Source: Lepturacanthus savala (taxonomy: Eukaryota > Chordata > Actinopteri > Scombriformes > Trichiuridae). Taken from it: 64,000 nucleotides of DNA. The stretch is taken from contig CM060477.1 in the NCBI GenBank assembly GCA_030544235.1, positions 5,414,934 through 5,478,933 on the forward strand. The letters run 5' to 3'. Of this stretch, positions 34,620 through 46,600 are shown in pieces. Each line of letters starts with the position of its first letter. Position 1 is the first letter of the stretch. The translations under genes and the position numbers were made by a program. Below the pieces are notes generated by a model. The model made no database searches. It saw only the letters and a program-made list of their open reading frames with translations, and had not been told where the DNA came from.

Positions 34620-34790
34620 TTTGGCGATATACTGCCAGCATTGCCCCATATGTGTTAATTTATTTCAAGGACCAGCCCCTTCAGACTGTAATTAACTAAT
34701 CAGGATGTCCCAGAATTCAAGCCTCCATTTTCATCTTTGTGCTAATGTGTTCTGCGCCGAAACAAACAACATATATCTGAAACAAGACTC
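34620..34790. promoter_or_regulatory. Candidate conserved non-coding element
   Basis: A unique block with TGTGTTAATTTATTTC, CTGTAATTAACTAATCAGG and CCCAGAATTCAAGCC. It resembles vertebrate non-coding conserved sequence in complexity and motif content, but was not compared with other genomes. Confidence 0.35.
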
Positions 34791-36225
34791 TCGCAGATGT
34801 GTGTATTGATTTAAAGAAAAAAGTCTTCCTACAAAATGTAGAGCACGTTTAAGCAACTACAACCTCTGAAACCCTCTCTCCACCCACCGACTCCTTCCTC
34901 CTCTCCAAGACGAAATAACAGCTAAACAAGCGCTGAAATGAAGCCCCAAAGGATCCGAAACCATCTGGTGAGCAAGCTATAGACAAATAGCAAAGGAACA
35001 AACCTCTCATTAAACATTCACCTCAACTTCCAAAGCTGACCTGGCCCTTAACCAATACCCATAGCCCCTCATAGCCCAACTCTGTGGCACTCAAATACTT
35101 CCCCCCCTTGTTCAGGAGAGCAAAGTGTTTCAGCAATGGCCTTTTGATCTGAGTGAAGACCTCAGGTGTTCTCAGACAAACAAAGTGCATCAGTCGGCCT
35201 TGGAAATGAAAGAGTATGGCCGATACGGGGCCGATGCACAATCAACTGATGGTCCTGTGCCATGAAGTTTGTGTAGAATTTGCCTTGTTGTCTTATTTTC
35301 CTTCTTCTACCTGGGCTGCAGGGAGGTAAAGTGAGCCGGTGGCCACCTCCACCCAGCAGCCGCTCAGTTCACTGTCACTTGAGTGTGAAATATAATTAGA
35401 CACCTGCACCAAAAGAGCACCAGATATAGCTCTGCTCATGTCCATGAGGAGGGAGAACAGTCTAGGCGGAGTATCACTGTTACACTTTGTAGAACTCGGG
35501 TTGTTTCATCGCTCTCACCTGACTGCACGGCATCGACATACTGTATAAATGGGCACCGGGCAATCCATTTTACTTAAGTTCCTGAAAGTAAAATGGAAAT
35601 TCGAGTGCTTTTCTGTGTCTCTGTAAACTCCGAGGCGAGCGCTAATGTCGACGCAAATCTCTTACACCAGACTTCTTACACAGAAGTTGGTTTAGTGCGG
35701 CTCATTCAGGAGGAATTTTCAGTACAATACAAGGATTAATTTCCATTCGGAGGAGGAACAGTTTGTTCTTAAGTGAGAGAGCTGGTTATGGTACGTTGCT
35801 TTCCATCAACTCTCTCCTTTTCACCCCTCGTCCCTTCTTCCTACATTCTTGGTTTGCAAAAAATGTTCCTGGTTTCCCACTTGGTGAACCGTGATTTTCA
35901 GTAATCCAACTTTATCTGAGCACTGTCAGTATAAGAAGAAAAAGAGACTGTCTTAAGAACTGAGGCAGCGGGTGCTTAAAGCAGCAGAGCGATGGGGGGT
36001 TGCTGCCTCTGTCCACATGCACCACTATTTACAGTTCTCTGCTGATCAATAGGCGCTCCAGGCAGTGAAAACCTCACTGAACCAGATCTACATCTCCACC
36101 TCTTACCCCAGGGACCTGGAGATGGATCTCAGTACACAATTAAAATTTCACACTTGACTGCGTTCCACAGACTGTCAATATTAGGAAAATGAATAACAGC
36201 AAAGTTTGCAGTAAACATAAAGTTA
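34791..36225. other. no gene seen
   Basis: Unique intergenic sequence. 35300-35780 is GC-balanced and might contain regulatory DNA. No exon signature. Confidence 0.3.
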
Positions 36226-36380
36226 AAGGGGTCTAATAAGTACGTAACTGATAATGGTTGTAGAGAGAGGTCTGCAGCCATGCTACTTGGAAGGCTAACA
36301 TGCATGTACAACATCGCACACCTTTTTATCTTAGTCTGTTAGCATGCTAACATTTGATAATAAACACAAGTAGCAACAGA
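36226..36380. repeat. Decayed short interspersed repeat
   Basis: GGCTAACATGCATG, then GTTAGCATGCTAACATTTG at 36338-36356, is a palindromic core seen in many fish short repeats. Class and limits are uncertain. Confidence 0.35.
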
Positions 36381-39300
36381 AATAAACACACAGGATGATG
36401 ATGGAGACGTTATTAGCTTTGATGGCATATCAATAATAATTCAAATAGTAAAAAGAAAAAGAAGCAAAAATACTGATATTGATACCTGATGTTTGCACAG
36501 GGGGGAAATTAAAGGGAACCAGAGAAATGTACATTCAGGCTAATGATTTTCCAAGAATTACTAGTCCGAAAGACAACACAGCATAATGTATTCCTGATGA
36601 TATTGTACAAAAACTTGTGCAGTTTTTCATGCATAATCCTACAAATGTCCAGCATCATGAATGATTAAGTGCATCTGTGCATCATTGCTACCGGTGGTTG
36701 TTATTGACTCTGCTATGAGGCGTTATTTGTCATCTATACGACTGATGATTATATTATAATGATAATATTAATGACAACAGTTTGGGGTTTAAATTCGTTA
36801 AAGTCTGGTTAGTTTGAGCAAAAATAACACTTACTTTTAGGGAAAGAAAATTAATTGGGTAAAAATTCAATAAAAAAGGTCTTAAACAGTCCCCTTCTGT
36901 GCAGCTTTGTGATAAATACAGAAGTTGAGTAGTAGCTTAAGTGAACTTATAGCTATGTTTAGGCTGTTGAAAGGCAAAAGTGACCAACTAACAGTATTGG
37001 CATTTGCAAGTATTTTTATAATCTGTTATTTGTATCAAGAATTTTCACATCAGTGCATCTCTGACTTTTCTATCTGTTTGACTGCTCCATGTATGCAAAT
37101 GATGTACTCTAATATGTATGCAAATTCTGTACAATAATTAATTTTGTGAACAGTATTTGCGTCTGACACGTCGGGGCGGCTGAAGTGCTACTCACACAAA
37201 TTGTCCAGGGTTGGCAGGTCTTGGAGATAATGGAAAAACAGACCTGGAAAATCCTCTGTTTACAGCTTCCTGCTCATCCAGCTGCTGACAGCAGCCACAC
37301 GGTGCTACGTCGCCAACACACTCACTCCGCAAGCTAGCCGTTAGCCAATTAGCCATTAGCCTGCGCGCTGCAGCTGGAACATTATGGCTTTTGGGCAGCA
37401 AGAACTGTCAAAAAGTGAAGCCCATTTTTCAGAATTTAGAGCAACTGACAGCAGTTTTCCAGCTACGCTGCAAGCATGGCTGAAAAATAATGACGATTCA
37501 GCACATTCATCATCAACCAATGAAATTTAGTTAAGCACCAAGCTGAGGCGACTACAGCTTGGAATGCTGGGATATTTTTCTTTATCTGGCAGAAGGTTTA
37601 GTCCTCTTGGTTAAAGGTTGACATGGGGACTGACAAAAGTAAAACTGCTGGACCTGCAATAAACTATTTATAATTATATTATTATTGAAAACCATTGCGG
37701 CCCAAACAGAACAAGACAAAATGAAGAGCAGGTCACACAGCAGGACACGATCCTTGGTTTTGAAGGCAGATTTTAAATCTATTTGACCAGTTTGATATTT
37801 ATCTAATCTAAAACAAGTTCACAACGCTGTGGGGAGGATTTTTGTGGAGAAATCGAAGAACCACAACCTTTTAATCAGAACCAGGGATCAGCTGAACCTG
37901 TAAATAAAGGAGAACTGGCAATGGTAGGATTTTTCAAATGATTTTCAGCCAGCTGACACTGTCTAAGGGTGAAATACTCGAGCACTGGGAAGGCTTCTTG
38001 TCCCCAATAAATGGAGGATTTTCACAGGTATTACATCTTCCTGTCTGTCTTGTTTTTTTGGCAGATGCAAACACTGAAGCAGATACTTGCTGGAGCTAAC
38101 TTCATGTTGAGTGGCGTTCCGTAAGCGTGGCCCTGTCTACCCGACACTTGTGTGACATCAAAGCCACAAGCGTTGAGTGCAGATGAAAAACAGGAGATGG
38201 AATTTATGGAATAGAGGTTTAAATAGTTGTCCAATTTCAGTGTTTATGTTTTTGTACCCTGACATTTTAACAGGCATGTCTGACAGGAGTGGAATCAGAT
38301 TGAAAAAGGCACAACGGATACTTTTTTTCTCTCTTTTAAATATACATTTCATTTCTTTGAAAACGATTCTCATCTGGTTTGAAATTGAAATATGTTTCCG
38401 AGTCACAGTTGAAGACGGCTCAAATTATTTTCATTTTCGCACGACACACTCATCTTCTTTATGTACGTGGCAATTCCCTCGTAAAGTTCAGATTTGTAGA
38501 AAAAAAATTAGCCTGAGCTGTGACAAATGAAAATTCCGTCATATTTGCTCTGGTCACAGCCTTCTTTAGTCAGAGTTTGGGCATCTTCTAAACATTATCT
38601 TGCCTTCTAACCTTCTGAGGGACATCTTCAGCGTTTCTAAATCACTTTTGCTCCTCCCTCTTATCCCCATTGGATTAAAAAAAAGTCACGATCAGAAGTC
38701 TGTGACTAAGTTTCGTGAAATCTTCTCTGTTTTTCTCTTTTTGAGAAATGTCTCAATGTTGATTCTGACCGTGACAATTTTGATAAGAAAGTTTTTAGTT
38801 TTCTTTCTTTTTACTAGATATTTTTGGCACAGACAATCACTACACAGTTTAATGTCTGTTTCTTATCTTTAATACAACCAGCAGTGAATCCATTCATCTA
38901 ATATTCACTAAAATTCCAAAAGGCTCTAATAACTCTGTGAAGAGTAGATTGTAGGGAGTGATTTTCATAATGTTCCCTGCTGCCTTTCCACATTGTTCTG
39001 TTATGCAAATGTTTTCTTTGCTCAAAGTAACAATAATTTCGTTTTTACGCCAGAAAACTTGCATCTTGGGAACATTGAGTGACACTTTTTTCTCTTTTTG
39101 TTGTTGCACTTTTACTGCTGTTTGTGTCCTAACATTACTTGTTTTCATGCTGACTCAAGAAGTACAAACTGAAATTAGTTCCACATTGTTTCATGCTGCA
39201 TGACCTACTTTTGCTATGTTACTTCATTGTTCCACGAAATGATTCATCCCCCCGGTGCGTTCGCAGCTGGTGATGTGCAGAATTAAAGGAAACGACCCCC

Positions 39301-41035
39301 CTCCCCCCTCCTTCCCCCCTCCATATCAAACCTGAGACCACTTGATACACCTCGTTAAGCAGCGTATTTGAAGTCACCTGAAATTATAATTCCCGGGGTT
39401 TGAATTTAACGGCACGGCTGCACACGCGACGCGGCGGATGAGATGAGAAGATCAGCGGGGGGTGAGGTGGGGGGGGCGGATCCTCGTGCCATTGTGCAAT
39501 CAGGATGCAGCGATGGGAAAAGGTCATTTGAGCTAATGCAACATGTTTTTTTTCTAAGAGAAAGATGTCGCCGCTGATAGGTGATCCAAAGGTCGCGCGT
39601 GTCATCGCTCCACCTCCCCCCTCGTTCTGTCCTGTGGGGGTGATGCAAAACACATCGGATGACTCCCCCTCCGCTCTCCGCACTCCATCAGGGAAGCGGG
39701 TGAACAGCTCATCTGGTGGGTGGATAAGGGCCTGGGTGGGGCCCGCTCAGACATGATGAACAACCCTCGCCTACAAGCTCACTCATAATGTAAACCCGCT
39801 GACTGGGACGGCGTGGCGGATGACTACGATCCGTAGCGGTTTAAAGGTTCGCTCGCTTCCTCACTGACACGGCTGACGTATGGGAGCAGATTTACCTTCT
39901 TCTGATCTGTATCAGCAACTTTACAGTAATGAAAAGCCTGGCGTCCTCACGCCCCGCCGACGCTGCCGGCGGGAGAAAACACACATTTCATGCTGAGCAA
40001 ATGAATCATCGATTTGATATGCGGGAGCAGTAATCACTATCTAGCTGGGTCATAAGCATTATACTGATAGGAGACCGGTAAACAAAAAAAAGATGGTGAA
40101 ATCTTGTCAATGAGCTCTTTGAGAAACGATCCACAGAAAAATAGAGCGATGATAAAATGAGGAGTGATACTGTATTTATGTTTCTGGCTTTATCAATTCA
40201 CTGCTCACAAAGCAGATATACAGAAAATAAGAAATGACAAACGCTAACTGTTAATATTATGTTACAAGCATTATGCACTTTCTCAGCATTTAACCCTTAA
40301 TCAGTCAACGTGCACCAGGAAATACACACTCTTTAACATCCTGAATGGGGTTTACTGGGAGGTTCTCACAAATCCATCTGCCTTTTTTCAAAAGTCTAGT
40401 ATTAGCATGTAGATAACCTGATTTGGTTCAGGGTATTTTATATTCTTTCATCGGGCCGGCAGTGGTGGAGAACCTGCTTCCCTGGCGGAAAATAATCATA
40501 TGTTATTCATATTTATTCTCAATGAAATAACTATATAAATTCCTAAAATTAATTAGGACATTTGTCTAAACATTATGGTGAAGAAAAAATGTTCCAACCG
40601 TGTTTGTATTGTTATTCTTAGCAGCTTTTGTATTCTACGTATCCTCTGAGATATGTTGAGATAAAGTTTGGGTTTAACCTGCAAGGCATGTCAATACTTA
40701 CTGTGGTAGCAGATATTATTATGCACAACTGTAGACAACAGTATTTTATAACTGTTGAATATTTTACTCATTTATTTTCAAGCAGGGCATCTCAACTTAT
40801 GGTGAAAGAAATGCAAATAGCATTACAATGCAACTTGGAATGTAAATGACAAAATACACCAATGTATAATTTATCTTCATAAAATTGAACATTAATATGT
40901 TGCTCATCTGGGCTGTTTATACATTAATAGGCCAACGTATCCTGGGAGATACAACTCATTTTTAATGTGGAAATGTTTTTCTTAGAGCCTAAAGAGATCA
41001 GTGATAGATTATTTTTTTGCAACTTATTTTCCACT
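36381..41035. other. no gene recognised
   Basis: Intergenic DNA. Many short frames on both strands at 38150-39200 reflect low stop density in T/A-rich sequence. 39240-39980 is GC-richer, with C-rich (39295-39320) and G-rich (39456-39478) tracts and several overlapping frames without domains. No splice-supported exon. Confidence 0.3.
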
Positions 41036-41039
41036 CGTG

Positions 41040-41220
41040 CCTGTTTTTGGGTTAAATCATCACTGAAGATGCATCTTTTTTCCCTGGTGTTCAACGCTGT
41101 GTGAAAACTCTCAACCCCTCCCCCACCTTTTTATGTACCTGACCTGTCCTGTTTTATTATGTATTGTAGATTAGCCCGTGTGCGATTTATCATGCGCGGC
41201 ACTTTGGATTGGAAGTATGA
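41040..41220 (+). repeat. Possible LINE 3'-tail fragment
   Basis: CATCACTGAAGATGCATCTT, then CCCTGGTGTTCAAC and TTTTATTATGTATTGTAGA, resembles the 3' ends of fish LINEs that follow RT genes. No coding part remains. Confidence 0.3.
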
Positions 41221-42313
41221 AATCAGCACTAGAACATGAAATAAAAATCATTATATACTACCTCTGAAATGGGAAGGCGGATCTTTATTTTCTGAAATGT
41301 TAGGCTATGTATTTTATTACAATAAATCAGTCAGAACAGAGCAGAAGTTGGTTTGCTGTTGAAAAGTTGTAAGGCTAAAATATTTGAATTAGTTTGTGTA
41401 TTTTGTTGGTTGTGTTTATGACTTTTATTGACAGATTAGTCCATTTTTTTAGTTATATTAACAGGAAGAATAGCCCATGGATAAAAAAGAGCCTAAGATC
41501 AAATCAAATCAAAAGATGCTGAGGGAAATAATTTTACCCAGAGAAGCAGAATTAGTCAGCCTTATTAGATTGACAATTTTCATAAAATTAAGTTTGAATA
41601 GGAGCTAACAAATTATTGCGCTTATTAAGAAACTTTCTGTTCTGCACAGGAGCAAATCATGTCTTACCGTGAGGAAGGAGGCGATCCATCTCCTATATGA
41701 GACAGTATTACAGTACAGAAATATAGGAGTTGTGATGCCTCCTGACACTCATTATCGTCATAATTGAATGTGCTGTGATTTACAAGAAGTTCGAAATCTT
41801 CTCCGTCTTTTGTTTAATTACCTGGAAGGATGAAAGCGACGGTGGAGCTGCAGGCTCCTTCACTGGATCCGTCCTGCAGGATTCAACACTGCAACACTTT
41901 ACTGGGAGTGAATTCCCTTCAAGTTCAAGATCAAGCAAAAAACGTGCGGAAACAGTGACCACGGTGCTCTGTCCCCCCCTTTGTGTTCCCATTCAGTGGC
42001 CGCAATTCAAACGAGATCTGATGTCTTCCTCCGATGACGTGCGCTCTTATCACACGACACAGATGTCTGAGCGGATGCCAGCGGGGCCTCGGGTCTGTGA
42101 TGAGAACTCCTAGTTATGCGCGGTGGCACCCGGTGCAAACACCGGCTTCCAAAGGGCAGACGGATAAATTATTCAGCCTGAAGTTTTGCATCAACATGGC
42201 TCAGATGGCAGCACATGAGAGGGATTAATTTATGCGGCATCCACAAGAGGGAAAAGGAGACGAGCGAGACCGCCTCATGTATGTGGAGACTCGGAGAGGC
42301 CAAATCCCTGCTC
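41221..42313. other. no gene seen
   Basis: AT-rich DNA to 41760. 41780-42300 is GC-balanced with several overlapping frames (112 codons at 41775-42113, plus) but no known domain; it may be conserved non-coding sequence. Confidence 0.3.
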
Positions 42314-43151
42314 ATAATGGAAGAATCACGAAATTACTGTAGACATGAGGGCGATGACGTAAGCTTTAGAGCAGGGGTGGGCAATCCTGGTCCTGGAGGG
42401 ACGATGTGGGTGCAGGGTTTTGTTCCAACCAAGTAGTTACATACCTGATTCTACGAATGAAGGCTTTAACAAGGGCTTTAGAGGTTGATTAACACCTATT
42501 GTCGCGAATTCGCATCAAACCGTTCATGCATTCCACTCGCAGCAGAGATAGCATATGCATTCTTCCCTTTTGTTGAAAGTGAGTTTCAAAAGAAGAAACA
42601 TGGAGGTCCAGCTAAGGTTATTCCAACACAGGAAGTGTTCAGATGCTTTGGGTCAGTGGTCAGTGGTTGAAAGTGAGCGGCAACGCTGTAAATGACCAAA
42701 ATGTAAAGGCCAGACTGTCTTTAAATGCTCAAAGTGCAATTTTCATCCGTATCTTAACAAGAAGCACAAATGCTTTTGTAAATTCCATGAATAAGGGCCA
42801 AAGGGTCCAATTCACTGGATGACTTTTCAAAGTGTAAATACAGTGAACACAGATGGTTTGTTGGACATCCTGTTCAAGTTGGTCTCTAGTTTATATAGTT
42901 ATAGTTACTTAGTTGTAGTGTAAATAATTGCAAACAATTTTGTGTCTTCAATAATAAATGTACCATTAGTTACCATTAATGCCTATTGTTGCTAATTTGC
43001 ATCAAACCTGTTTTATGTGCTATAGACAAATTAACAATCTCTACTTAATTTAGCATCAGATTGAAAGCAAAAACACAAATAAATATATTCAGGTATCAGG
43101 GATAATGGAAGAATGACCGTAGACATGAGGGCGATGACAAACTTTAGAGCA
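42314..43151 (+). mobile_element. Composite insertion: hAT-like end plus piggyBac relic between long direct repeats
   Basis: A roughly 55-bp block is present at 42314-42373 and again at 43102-43151, sharing 20 identical bases beginning GTAGACATGAGG. Right after the first copy comes AGCAGGGGTGGGCAATCCTG, a common end of fish hAT elements, then a piggyBac-type transposase relic (42485-42800). A 27-bp motif CCTATTGTCGCGAATTCG (42495) recurs as CCTATTGTTGCTAATTTG (42982) in the same orientation. The structure does not match a single clean transposon. Confidence 0.6.
42485..42800 (+). pseudogene. piggyBac-type transposase C-terminal relic
   Basis: The C-terminal part of a DDE transposase. A first frame reads FQKKKHGGPAKVIPTQEV, the linker before the cysteine-rich domain. 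A second frame, after a frameshift at about 42650, reads ERQRCK, stop, PKCKGQTVFKC, CSKCNFH, then HKCFCKFHE and a stop at about 42793. The CxxC and HxCFxxFH spacing is that of the piggyBac C-terminal zinc-binding (cross-brace) domain, which binds the element ends. At least one frameshift and one in-frame stop make it non-functional. No DDE catalytic core is present upstream. Confidence 0.7.
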
Positions 43152-43329
43152 AATGGAACAGTCTTCTGCTGGATTTGTTTTCAGACCAATTTGGTCGCAT
43201 ATGCAAACTTTAGAGTCTTATTTAAGAATAATTACTTGTCTGATTATGTTGGAAAACGATGCACTGAGGCATCAAATTGTGTCACGGCTAATACATTAAA
43301 TTAAATCCCGGCGGTATGGGTCCCTTTTA

Positions 43330-43880
43330 GCTGTGGTACGAAAACATGTTGATGTGCCTTTTCCTCCGCAAGCGAAGTCTAGTTTAATCGTCTCCGCCGA
43401 ACACAAATTAGTTTAAGCGTAACAGGTGTTGACGGCGAATGGACGGGTAGAACGGTATCGATAATATGTCACCGCTGCAGCAAGCGTGGACGGGGTCATC
43501 TCATGTTTGCCTGAGTGACTTTGACAAAGCCGGCATAACTGAATAGATATTGTTTGCCCTGTCAGAGGAGCATTAGTGGACCATTAGCATTCCATGACAT
43601 TTTCCTATCCGTTCTGAAAGCAGTGGTGGCCCTGTAAACAAACTGCTGCCGCGGTGCATGGCAAGGAGAGGAGGGAATAGAATGTAATGTAAAATGGCAT
43701 TGTTCAGCGGGTGAGATACCAGGTGCGCATTCTAATGCGGCTCTACAGGGCAACCTCTGGCCGGCTGAAACACAGGGAAAGACGATAAGGGAACGGACGG
43801 ATAGGACATGCGGCGAGAGTGCTTGGGATTTTAAAGGCCAAATGCTACCAGGGGTTATCGGCAGCAGAAACAATCTGAAT
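43330..43880. promoter_or_regulatory. Candidate conserved non-coding element
   Basis: Unique sequence with AACACAAATTAGTTTAAGCG, GGAGCATTAGTGGACCATTA and CATTCTAATGCGGC, of balanced composition and without repeats. Overlapping frames at 43562-43873 (minus) have no recognised domain. Confidence 0.3.
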
Positions 43881-46425
43881 TTTTTATGGGAGTAACTTAT
43901 TATCTGGATAAAAAGGACCAGGGTTCAAAATGACCTTTTTTTCTCTACCTTACGAAAATCTAACAGCCACTCCAATTTTATCATTGTTTTTTAAGCGGCA
44001 TTGTGTTAATCCAGCTCGTCAGAATCGGACTTCAACGCCACTTTCTTGAGTATTCCTCTTCCTCTCCATGAATTCTTGCAGGGGTGAAGTCCTAACCCTC
44101 TATAGAGGGGAAGTTGACCCAATGGGACCAATGAATCCAATGGTTCGACAAGTTATTTTTGATGCCGTTTGAATTGTGCCATGAATCACAAATAGGATAT
44201 TTCCTGTTTTAAAACATTAATCACAGAAATTGATTAGTAGCATTGTGTGAAACCACTTAGAGAAGCACATTTCTTGTCTCTCAGGATGTACAGTAGAGAA
44301 AGTCATGATGTCACTGGACCAACCTTTGTGTAGTCTTTCTAAATACCTATCGCCACTATGTTATATGTCAACAGTTTTACGACAAAGTGCGACTTTCTTA
44401 ACTTGCAAAATCATCTTTTAAATAGACAAACACCATTTTCCTGATTCATGACGCAATTAAAATCCCAAATAAGTTGTCTGTCATTGACCACTATATATAT
44501 ATAACTTCTCCAGAACGGGGTCCCCTGGGGTAAGGCAGAAATACTTAGGCACTCTATTTGATTGAAACCTCTTTAATGCTACATTGACTTTCTGCGTCTT
44601 CTCGTTAAAGTGAGACTCACAACTCAATCTGAGCTGTGCGATACCGTGGCTGGTACAGTAGGTCGTGCAAAATCACCCATATTTGGCGGGTGGCGGGTGC
44701 TAATGCAGGATAAAACGCGATCATAAACGCCACAAGCAAACGTTAGAGTGCAGAGTAGGTTTTTTAGACATTTTGGATTCAGTGCTGTTAACATCCTTTT
44801 GAATGAATGTGCTCTAATGACTACCAGCCCCTCCCTTCACAGTAATTGTCCGTGTAATGGCACAAAACTCCATAAAGTAGTGAAGAGGCTTGCATTAGCG
44901 TTTATGCTGCCACGCGGGGCAAAAATGAACCGGGAAATAAAGGTGAGAGCTGCGGAACATGACATATGTTTCAAGATTGCCCATCGTAGTGCTGCGAATT
45001 CCCACAATAGCACTGCAGGGGGAAAGCACATTGCCACTGCAAAGTATTGTTGAGACAACTCAATGTTTTGCTGTGTGAGATTGCTGCAAACACTCACGTT
45101 CCACACAAACACACACAAAGCCATAGCATTCTGTAAATCAGTGGGCAGCCTCAGGAAAGCCCAGAGGCTGAAGGGAGACTGATAACAAAATCTGCATCCC
45201 ATAAAACAATAACACGCTTGCTGTTCCCGCAGGGTATGAAACTAAAAAAAATAACACAACTGGCAAGATTACTCCACTCCTGGAAAAAAAACTCACCAGC
45301 CTGGATAGAGGAAGGTATAGCTCCAACACCAAGACCCCTGGAACAAGGCAAACAGACAGCATTACTTTATGTGAGGTATTGTACTTCAATAACCTTTTGA
45401 CATGAGTGCATTGTCTTTTAAAGGGGCTATGCAGAGCTGTAGCCACCATTGACACATTTTTTTCCTAAAGTTTCATTTCAATTAAAATTTCCCCCTTAGG
45501 CTACATCTCATTAGATACAAATGTTAACACAAAGCCGAAAAACCAAATCCATAAAGGCCACCTGATTATCATGACATCAACGTGGTCTGAGGTGACAGAG
45601 ATGCTCATATATTTGACTGTACACACTGTCACACGTTGCTGCAACTGCAGGTCTATTTTTAGAACGTTTGAATGAATCAGACGATGCATATGAAAGAGGC
45701 ATCATCAATCAAAGTTTGCATTTCTTCCTGCAACAAAGGCAGAGGATGACCAGGCAAAGAGCAGGAAAGGTGAAGATTGTAATATCCTAAGAGAAAATGA
45801 GAAAAATAGTGAAGTAGCCTACAGATGCAACAGATAACCAATAGAGATGTTAACCTGTAACCTGCTGTAAATGTAGCCAAGGCTAAAATGTGAAAGGAAA
45901 TGCAATGAATATGAATATTTTCGTGTCATGTTTGGTCACAGTATGAACTATTCACCAATAACAGGCTATGAATTGGATGTTTTCATAGATGTAAGTAGTA
46001 AATAATGTGATAAAACATGGCATTAACATATTAGGTCACATATAGACATATAGCCTAGCCATTATAGCCACATTTTGACTGAATGTTGGCTATGGCCCTG
46101 GGGTTATGCAGAACGTTTTGTGAAGAAATTGACATGTAATCATGTCTGGTATGACACATTGTATTTTAATGGCTTGCTGTTCTGCCACAGCAAAACCCTT
46201 ACTAAGCTCTAGTAGGACCGAGAGCTGTGCAGATGCATGGGTGGACGGAGGCGGCTAGCTGTCTCAACCCTCCAAAGAACAAAGAAGGTGTAGACAGAAA
46301 CTCTGATATCTGGAAAGGTTAGGCGGCTAGCTAGCAAGCAACATGATGGCTAACAGCTGGAGAGTTAAAGTCTGCAGGGTGTTTCTCGTTGGATAGCACC
46401 ATTTTGTTGTGAGGTGAGAGAGAGT
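43881..46425. other. no gene recognised
   Basis: Overlapping frames on both strands at 44748-45455 (up to 121 codons) show no known domain. They lie in unique sequence that could be conserved non-coding DNA. A TTCCCGCAG acceptor-like sequence at 45226-45234 has no credible exon after it. Confidence 0.3.
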
Positions 46426-46429
46426 AACC

Positions 46430-46600
46430 TGACAACAGCCAGATGGTTTGTTACACAACTATCTTGGAAGTCTTCTTTAGAAACTGAAAAAAGGCAGCGC
46501 TTAAAAAAAAAAGACTTGGCAGGTGATGTGACAAACCATCTGTCTATCACAGGCTGAGTGAGACGTCACTGTGTGACCAGAAGATCATGTGAGGTACTGA
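46430..46600 (+). repeat. Interspersed repeat, copy B
   Basis: GACTTGGCAGGTGATGTGAC, then AAACCATCTGTCTATCAC, preceded by an A-run and GAAACTGAAAAAAGGC, matches 13905-14060 in the same order. Confidence 0.55.

Noticed and set aside
45218..45400. Exon-like frame after a TTCCCGCAG acceptor
   Set aside because: No matching donor in phase and no recognisable peptide; acceptor-like strings are frequent by chance.
44748..45455. Cluster of frames of 101-121 codons on both strands
   Set aside because: They overlap one another in several frames and none shows family features; more probably unique non-coding sequence.
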